NCBI GenBank assembly: GCA_034440635.1
Contig: JAOTON010001820.1
Coordinates: forward strand, 643,001 to 707,000
Origin: Lepas anatifera
Lineage: Eukaryota; Arthropoda; Thecostraca; Lepadidae
Reading direction: 5' to 3'
DNA: 64,000 bases
Numbering within the stretch: position 1 is the first letter of the stretch; each line of letters begins with the position of its first letter. A program made the position numbers and the translations under genes. The notes beneath the pieces were generated by a model. The model made no database searches and had not been told where the DNA came from. It was given only the letters and a program-made list of their open reading frames with translations. Of this stretch, positions 58,901 through 64,000 are shown piece by piece.

Positions 58901-60624
58901 ACATAAGCACATTTTGAGGGGCATGAACAGAGGAGGCTATGAATATCGCGAAAAGTATGGCGAACTACGGAAGCCCCTTACATGTCACAGTCGATAAGGA
59001 TGTTTATGCAGCAATAATACCCAGCATAAATAAGAGTTGTTTATGCAATGACTTATCTATGTAATAAGTAGCTCCCTACAGCAGAAAAAAACTGTGCGAG
59101 CCACTGGAGTGGTCCGTTTCGACTGGCGGGGGCCCAGCCCGGTGGGCTGGTTGGATTACTGGCGTCCAGCTGACATACCTGCCGAGTCTGCCGTCGGGGC
59201 TGTCGTAACCAGACCGAGGCCGGTCCGCCGGGTAGCCCTCCCCCGGCCGCCTCCTGCCCTCCATCGGGTAGGGGCCCGGACGGCCACGCGCCTCCCTCTC
59301 CTTCTCCAGCTCCGGCGGCATCCTGGCGCGGCCCGCAGCCGGCGGAGACCAGCGGGCGCGGCGGGGCGTCGAGTCACCGCGGTAGCCGCCCGGCGAGTCG
59401 AACCGGCCGCGCCGCGGCGGGCTGCGCTCCCAGCCGCGCGGCGAGCGCGAGCGCCGGCGGCGCGGCGGCGAGCCTCGCCAGCGCGGCGAGCGCGAGCGGC
59501 GCCGCGGCGAACGCGAGCGACTGCGGCGCCGGTCGGAGAGCCGGGTGTCTGCGTAGTCGTCCGGATGGCTGGGGCCGAGCCCGTAGCCGTCCGGGTCTGA
59601 GAACCATCAAAATGGCTGGATCAACACCTTGTCACAGTCATGCGTAACATTCTAAACTTATGTTCTCAATTTCCGACTGGACAATATGTTTTGAGGAAAG
59701 CATTGAACAGGCTGCTGCAGCGCTTTGCAGATCCTTTTTAGCTGGCGTTGCCAGTATGAGCTGTTGTCAAATGAAATACCAGCCAAACCAGTGACGGGAG
59801 ATTACAGCCAAGCGATACGCAAACCGTCCTGTACATTCATGACAGCAGACACAAATGAAACTATCGTTATATTCTCGCCTGCGAGCCCAACAGTCGTCAG
59901 CCACCCACGCCGCCACCACTCGGCTCACTAACCTCTGTCGTAGGGCCGTCGGGGGCCACCGCGCGGTGGAGTCGGCCGCTGCTGGTGGTGCTGCTGACCC
60001 GAGAGCAGGCCGGCTCCCTGCAGGGCACCCAGGGCGTGCTGCAGAGGGTCCCGCTGCGCACTCCCGTCGCGGTCCGGCCGCTTGAAGGCCTCGAACACGC
60101 TCTCGATGGCGTCCTTCAGGGCGGGGGTGGGTCGCCCGGCCGCGCTGCCGGCCGGCCACGCCGTTAATGCACTGCAGGGCACGGTGACTGGCACGGAGAT
60201 TTAGAGGCTCGGCATGGTCCGGTCAGAAGAGAGCCCGGTAAACCAAAACACTGTGCTGCGCATACGATAGAGGAGTGATACTGCATGAGGCGCAGGCTCC
60301 GTAAGTTTCGCTGCAGTAGGTGTTTTTAAGTTTTTGATCATCAAAGACGTCCGAGGTGGGAGACAGGTTTTGGTTCAAGTGCTGACCAGAAGGTTGTTCG
60401 TCACATCTAATCACTCGACAGCCTAGTGTTACCCCGCCCTGCTGACGTCCACCCATCGAGCTCAGCTACAGCGCCCCTGTCGCCCACGGCTGCTGCGGCC
60501 AGTGTACCAGAGCCACTCACTCTCTAGCTTGGAGACCACGTCCATGGCGTTCTGGTGACCGTAGTCGATGACGGCGTGCGAGTCGTCCCGCTGGGCGGAG
60601 GTGCCCCGTCCGCCGCGGCCGCCG
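46803..60624 (-). CDS. YLPM1: YLPM1 (ZAP3) orthologue, C-terminal part, 11 exons seen
   Basis: YLPM1 is a nuclear protein with an RS/proline-rich body and a C-terminal P-loop kinase-like domain. Vertebrate YLPM1 binds protein phosphatase 1. Exons, minus strand, in transcript order: 60624-60521, 60171-59933, 59596-59179, 58657-58482, 56960-56812, 56483-56307, 55463-55296, 51250-51194, 48741-48684, 48441-48320, 46943-46803. From 60171 on, phases agree at every junction. Landmarks: IDYGHQNAMD, an RS-rich stretch, INVMDLLQPPGRQSRP, the Walker A GPPGSGKT split by an intron, LSLDDYF, MEYEYD, DDGFFHFIILD, RNVHGRSL, MEDYLQLPDDY, GKKRVRWAD and the C-terminal TKTKYI. Further N-terminal exons must exist but are not visible to 64,000. 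Confidence 0.93.
46955..48008 (-). repeat. 19-27 bp minisatellite in the last YLPM1 intron
   Basis: Some 45 copies of CAGTCAGTACAGGGCCCCGG with variable TAC/CAA/TGCA insertions (plus-strand view). It starts within about 12 bp of the last exon's acceptor. The unit does not clearly contain the junction. The 433-codon plus-strand open frame through it and across the last exon is antisense and not a gene. Confidence 0.92.
48320..48441 (-). CDS. YLPM1: YLPM1 exon MEDYLQLPDDY
   Basis: DKLDGVMAARKRKDSAAPTM then EDYLQLPDDYASRAQSSGKK and R; identical to the vertebrate protein over MEDYLQLPDDY and GKKR. Acceptor CCCCTCAG, donor CGC|GTACGT, phase 0. Confidence 0.97.
48684..48741 (-). CDS. YLPM1: YLPM1 58-base exon SKWEKMDPSE
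   Basis: EEQATVSKWEKMDPSEERL matches vertebrate PKSKWEMDTSEAKL. Acceptor GTGTCTCAG, donor CTAG|GTAAGA, phase 1. Confidence 0.92.
48742..51193. other. YLPM1 intron sequence
   Basis: Non-repetitive intron DNA. Plus-strand open frames at 49336-49671 and 49754-50185 and minus-strand frames around 49690-50120 have no recognisable domain. I do not call them. Confidence 0.55.
51194..51250 (-). CDS. YLPM1: YLPM1 19-codon exon VEMEDTPAES
   Basis: VEMEDTPAESAEPEPQPPG continues the vertebrate EEVEMEDFD segment. The acceptor TGTGGCCAG and donor GGG|GTAAGT are both good; 57 bases, phase 0. Confidence 0.9.
51285..54190 (-). repeat. 40-bp minisatellite in a YLPM1 intron, about 73 copies
   Basis: Plus-strand unit GGTCCGCCAGCACGGCCTCC then RACCGTCGCTGACACACAGA, 40 bp, very homogeneous, with blocks of variants (GACACACTGAGGTCGGCC, CGTTGACACAC, CTTCGCTG) recurring in the same order at about 0.3-0.5 kb intervals, i.e. 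multi-unit amplification. It begins 35 bp upstream of the acceptor of the 51194-51250 exon. Any relation of unit to junction is faint. Minus-strand open frames up to 821 codons are artefacts. Confidence 0.95.
54191..55295. other. YLPM1 intron, unique part
   Basis: AT-rich intron DNA between the 40-bp array and the 55296 donor. Short open frames (54359-54646, 54804-55175) show no domain. Confidence 0.6.
55296..55463 (-). CDS. YLPM1: YLPM1 exon with RNVHGRSL
   Basis: Encodes VYVAQMDMDEATCHRRNVHG, RSLAEVRSVISGWHPTPSHF and VRVDVRPLLQADSIQE. It matches vertebrate VYLAEMSADNQTCGKRNIHGRKL...LDIRSLLQDAAIEE. Phase 0 at both ends; donor GAG|GTGAGC. Confidence 0.96.
55735..55832. mobile_element. 98-bp hairpin / mini inverted-repeat element
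   Basis: Positions 55735-55756 and 55811-55832 are inverted repeats, 21 of 22 bases matching (TGCAAAGGAAGAACCCATCA start), around a 54-bp AT-rich loop. It is probably a very short MITE or a remnant; no clear target duplication. Confidence 0.55.
56009..56347 (-). repeat. 41-bp tandem array carrying a YLPM1 donor, 8 copies
   Basis: The reverse-strand donor motif CTCACCTTGAAGCCGCG recurs at 56015, 56056, 56097, 56138, 56179, 56220, 56261 and 56302, exactly every 41 bp. Each copy repeats the exon end (CAGCTACGCCGCCTCGCGCG, GCTTCAAG), the donor GTGAGG and a few intron bases. The copy nearest the exon, at 56302, is the working donor. Confidence 0.95.
56307..56483 (-). CDS. YLPM1: YLPM1 exon with MEYEYD and FIILD
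   Basis: Encodes VMEYEYDAGLEDAYRASLQK, VFRKTIDDGFFHFIILDCVN and HYEGMCSYAARRGFK (the last few residues vary between array copies). It matches vertebrate VMEYEYEPEMEETYR...DDGFFPFIILDAIND. The donor CAAG|GTGAGG is the first of eight tandem copies. Confidence 0.95.
56812..56960 (-). CDS. YLPM1: YLPM1 exon with Walker A Lys-Thr and LSLDDYF
   Basis: Starts by completing Gly, then KTYTAKLIKDQEVANKGSAP, RILSLDDYFCTEKEKKV and PDPVTGKTVAKK. It matches vertebrate KTHVAKLIRDKEV...LSLDDYF...DPDSGKKVKKK. It ends in phase 0 at AAG|GTCAGC. Confidence 0.96.
56961..58481. other. YLPM1 intron containing a LINE fragment
   Basis: AT-rich intron. Apart from the non-LTR fragment at 57735-58052, nothing is recognised. 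Confidence 0.6.
57735..58052 (+). pseudogene. Non-LTR retrotransposon C-terminal fragment
   Basis: MGSSTITHDTLHRFGRADRD then ACPGCGDPDSREHLLTDCPV is the terminal CCHC segment seen after RNase H in I/jockey-like LINEs. Only this C-terminal piece remains, antisense to YLPM1. It differs clearly from the fragment at 35253-35450, so it is another family or an older copy. Confidence 0.75.
58482..58657 (-). CDS. YLPM1: YLPM1 exon with first half of the Walker A
   Basis: Encodes PGAEGAPAPPPPAISGPPRQ, then VFPTINVMDLLQPPGRQSRP and ANIVIVLRGPPGSG, matching vertebrate DILKPPGR.SRPERIVVIMRGLPGSG. The exon ends after the first base of the last Gly codon (TCCG|GTCAGT), so the Walker A Lys-Thr lies in the next exon. 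Confidence 0.95.
58658..59178. other. YLPM1 intron
   Basis: Non-coding; no repeat or element recognised. Confidence 0.6.
59179..59596 (-). CDS. YLPM1: YLPM1 RS-rich exon
   Basis: Reads DPDGYGLGPSHPDDYADTRL then a dense Arg/Ser stretch (RRRSRSRSPRRRSRSP, RRRRSRSPRG) and MPPELEKEREARGRPGPYPM. RS-domain composition and the DSPDGRLG end fit the pre-kinase part of YLPM1. The acceptor TTCTCAG and donor GGCAG|GTATGT give compatible phases. Very high GC with repeated CGCTCGCGCTCGCCG motifs. Confidence 0.88.
59933..60171 (-). CDS. YLPM1: YLPM1 exon, helical segment
   Basis: Contains GRPTPALKDAIESVFEAFKR and LQHALGALQGAGLLSGQQHH, then a PTPPRGGPRRPYDR end. The acceptor could be at 60171 (CCTGCAG) or 60144 (CCGGCAG). 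The phase at the donor (AGAG|GTTAGT) fits the next exon. Confidence 0.75.
60521..60624 (-). CDS. YLPM1: YLPM1 exon with IDYGHQNAMD
   Basis: Acceptor GTGCGCGGCAG. The product QRDDSHAVIDYGHQNAMDVV then SKLE matches the vertebrate VDYGHGRDIS...VEQI region. The donor GTGAGT (60515-60520) leaves one base, which does not match the two expected by the next exon I place. A small exon may be missing between 60180 and 60510, or one boundary is wrong. Confidence 0.72.
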
Positions 60625-63600
60625 CTGCCGCGCACATAAACGTCACAATCACGCCATGAGACGACGCGACCGAGCAGGTGCTAACACTCATCCCCTCTTT
60701 CCGTTTCCATATGGGGCATTCCAGGACAAAACGACCCAAAAATATTTCAATTTGACACCACCATGTCTAGAAAAAATCTGAAACTTTGTCTCCGGGGTAG
60801 TTTTGGGCCAGGAACACGCCTCTGAGAATCTTAGCCTTCTCCGACCAACGGTGACCGAGATATAGCCCGAGGCATTTTCGGGAGGTCACCTTGTAGACTC
60901 ATCTTTGATGCTTCATAACTCCAAAACGCATTGCCTGATTAACAAGTTTTGTATATCATTGAACTCGTCTTGAACTAAACATCATTTTGAAAAAAGAAAA
61001 TTTCCAAAGTTTAAAATTTTTGACTTTTAATTTGTTTGACCTTTTCTTTTTTTACCTAGCTTGAGCTTTTCGCAGTTGAAATTGCCCTTTTTGAAACCTC
61101 AAAAATTTTGTTTCATAAATTATCTTTCGATAAATTAGAAAAAATGCGTTCTTGCTATAAACTCCAAATTTTTTGCACCTAAGGTAGGTATGCAGACGGT
61201 TTTTGACCACTGCGGTAGTACAGCCTTTTGTTTAACACCGCAAACAAAGCGATTGCTTTTGTAATCGGTTGCTTGCAGTCATATTGCATGGTCTTAACAA
61301 AATTTTCATCGTGCAAGTGTCAGAATTTATGGAAATTAACACGCGCCCACACGAGGGTGCGGGCAACCGGCCTCCTCAGGTTTCTATAGGTAGTAAATAA
61401 ACACCTTCGCGAAGCTTCACCACACTTCATCTACCCCTAACTCGACATTTTTTACAACTTCTGGAAAATCATTTAGGTCAACTGGCAGATGGTAGGTACC
61501 GTAAATACCGTAGGTCAGCTGGCAACTGACTGGTGAGGGGGTGACCTGAGGTAGATGGCCGTCGTTATGCCTTGTGGGACGTTCAACTTTGGTTACTTAA
61601 TCAACCCTTCATCGTGGGAGATGCTCGTTTGGGTGGTGGGGTCGGGGTCTTCGTAGGAAGTCTCTTGATGACTCTAGTGAGACTCTGACTCCCAAAACTC
61701 AATTGGCAACAACTTGGACAAGATTTGTAAAAAAAACAGCCATTAAAAGTGATAGAAAGGGATCCATTGTTTCGAGGGAGACGAGGGCAAAGAAACTTAT
61801 TAGTAATGGGCCTTGCAGCCTTAAACGAAAAATTACACAGATTTCGCGACTTTATCAATAATTGAAACAAGTACAACTTATCCTATAAGCACCACTAACT
61901 CACACAATTACATCGTTCCCGGAGATGGAAAAACAGTATCAATACAAGGTGACCCAGTGCAGCACAGCATACGTTTCAGAGGATTCATGCAATGTAAAAA
62001 AGACGTCTGAAAGGCCTTCATTCCCAGGAAGTAATTTCCATCTGCTCATATATGCGAAAAATGTCCTGAAATCATAACGCATTCGCCTTGGTCACTTCAA
62101 CAGGTTGCCTCACATGATATTTTTAAAAGGTGATCATTTCATAGCTGACACAGCTCCCAGTTCAAACGCCAATTCGAAAGGCTTTTGATTGGTGTTTTTT
62201 TAATGATTAGGGTTGGGAAAATTTGAAGCAATATCGAGAGCCACTACTGAAAACAAATGGCAAAATGTATCATGTGTTTAGCCCTCTCACAGGCCGGTTT
62301 AACTACATTGCGCCAATAAGTAGTATTTGAAATGAAAAAAAGAGAACATTCAAAGGATGTTTTACCACTTTTACCACTGTTTCCAAGGTTCATTGGAGGT
62401 GGTCGGGCACCCGACAAATAGATATAACTTCACACTCCTGGAGCCTTGTATAATCATTGAAGAATAAGGAAATACATTGAGATGACTTCAACACTGGCAC
62501 TGACTTTGTCCTGTACAGACGCATTCATTCACCTGCAATGATGGCCGTCAGATCACTCATTACTTAAGCCAAATAATGTATACAAATATGTTTAATATTC
62601 CCTTTGCATCGGACATTTGCCATGAATAAATTTGCAACCATTCACGCAGCACCCATAAAAGAAAGTATATTTGCACAGCACGACACTGTTTGGTTCGAAC
62701 ATAGGTATACGAAACCCGAACCTCTCTTCCTTTGTTTGTAGAGATTTCATGAGCAGTCTTATTTACCGCTGGTATTCTTTGAAACTTGTATTCACTTTTC
62801 CATAATCGCATCGGCGAACAGACTTTGGAGCTGTCTGGCAACATTGGCTATGCTTGATTGTGGAATGTACAAGAACTTAATCGTGCTTAAAAAAGGTATG
62901 CGTAAGAAAAACACGCGTACCTTTGGCATCATGTGTTTGATCTGGACTTAATAAACCATCGTGATATGTTGCCAGTTTCGCAGTGCTCTTGATATAGTCA
63001 CAGGCGCCCTTGCTGTGAGATGTAGTGAAAACACTTCATTTACATAATTGAATTTTGCCTTGATATAAATTTTGCACTGGAATTAAACCTTAGCATTGCT
63101 TTGAAATCGTGTGTATGGCAGCACCATTTGATGAAGTTAAATATATTTTTGCATTGTGCAGTACAGCTCTCCGTCAGATGTACATTCTTGAGTGATTTCT
63201 CTTGCTTTCATGCTTCAGGCATAAGTTCTGAAGAAAAAAAAACGAGCCATCGCAGAGTTGTGTTTGGAGGCATGTTCGATCAAATCGATCAGACTACACA
63301 GGCCCCGTGGCCTAATTGTGGATTGTCTCTGCTGTTCAGTAAACCATGTAGAATGAACAGTGCACTGGGAGCGACGCCGCTAAATAGCCGGTTTTAATCA
63401 CTACCGACAATGTTACATACAAGCGTTGGGTCGGGTCATCTTTGAGGTTGCTCGAGGTCAAAGTATTCCTTACAGGAAGTAAGTGGAAACCTAAATTTTG
63501 TAGCATAATAGCTGACAGAGGAGAGCCGTAAAAAATTTTTAGCACTATTGGAATGCTCTTGTCGAGCCCGATCGGATTATACATCTTATGATCTTGTCTA

Positions 63601-64000
63601 GTCAAATTTCAAAATAAACCTGCTTTGACCTGGAGCCGGGCTTAGGTCTGTATGGTAAGAAAAATATCGATCAAACTGCAGTGGCAAGTCAGACACGGGA
63701 ACGTAAAAATAAAATCTCCATCGCAATTCTCGAAAATTCTCAACTCTCGCAAGTTATCAAAATTTACCATTTGCCTCATGCATTTCTAATGGAAAGATCG
63801 TGACCCTGACCTTATCCCAGGCTATCGATATAGAAATCCTGCTACGCAAAATTATCTTGATCGGTGACCTAACTATGTGATGTGATTCTAAGCACGATAG
63901 GTTAAACTTGATCTTACTGATGCACCTTCAAAGATTTTCGAGGTTAGGCCTCTTGACCTGGGTTGGCGGTCTGACCTGGTATGACTCCAGACCTAAAATT
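60625..64000. other. AT-rich non-coding DNA upstream of the visible YLPM1 exons
   Basis: No exon matching YLPM1 or another gene was found. TTAACACGCGCCC at 61337 resembles the end of the TTAA-flanked element at 19721, but I could not find a partner end. TGACCT-type hexamers recur near 61545 and 63800-63990. Short open frames lack motifs. Confidence 0.5.

Noticed and set aside
61337..61365. A full second TTAA-flanked element
   Set aside because: Only one end resembles the element at 19721; I could not find a matching inverted end, so I did not call an element.
63295..63360. tRNA-like sequence with a box A (TGGCCTAATTG)
   Set aside because: No matching box B at the right distance and no cloverleaf; probably chance.

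Overview
The window is eukaryotic nuclear DNA from an animal. It carries two spliced genes with GT-AG introns, a Ty3/gypsy LTR retrotransposon, non-LTR retrotransposon fragments, several terminal-inverted-repeat (TIR) transposons and many minisatellites. Exons are GC-rich and alanine/arginine-rich; intergenic DNA is AT-rich. An invertebrate, possibly an arthropod or crustacean, is my inference from the element mix. The species cannot be determined from the sequence alone.

Layout. 1-9.0 kb: a roughly 7.4 kb hAT-type element (1366-8728) lies inside a short ATAGGATTCG-type satellite. It is filled with GCGCCCCTGG-type minisatellites and has a second 519-bp hAT-type element nested near its right end. 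10.75-16.6 kb: a minus-strand Ty3/gypsy element with two 276-bp LTRs, a 5-bp target duplication and a gag-pol broken by frame changes. 18.0-40.8 kb: a plus-strand gene of 15 recognisable exons encoding the orthologue of pecanex-like protein 4 (PCNX4), a multi-pass membrane protein. 44.3-45.0 kb: a minus-strand proline/alanine-rich exon that I cannot assign. 46.8-60.6 kb: a minus-strand gene for the C-terminal half of YLPM1 (ZAP3), with an RS-rich segment, a P-loop kinase-like domain and the conserved C-terminus. 60.8-64 kb: AT-rich DNA with no gene that I can support. PCNX4 and YLPM1 are convergent.

The most notable feature is that many introns of both genes contain minisatellites whose unit is the exon-intron junction itself: a few exon bases, the splice site and some intron. 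Acceptor-type arrays precede PCNX4 exons 3, 4, 7 and 13. Donor-type arrays follow PCNX4 exons 8 and 11 (and, minimally, 10), one YLPM1 exon and the proline-rich exon. The array upstream of PCNX4 exon 13 has about 115 copies, most carrying a branch-point-like CTGAC, a pyrimidine-rich stretch and CAG|GT. Many arrays therefore present tens of decoy, or possibly recursive, splice sites. The last PCNX4 exon also runs in frame into a 27-bp array that would add a long nine-residue-repeat tail.

Protein identities rest on recalled similarity to the human PCNX4 and YLPM1 proteins, not on a database search. Exon boundaries come from splice consensus, phase compatibility and alignment to the recalled proteins.
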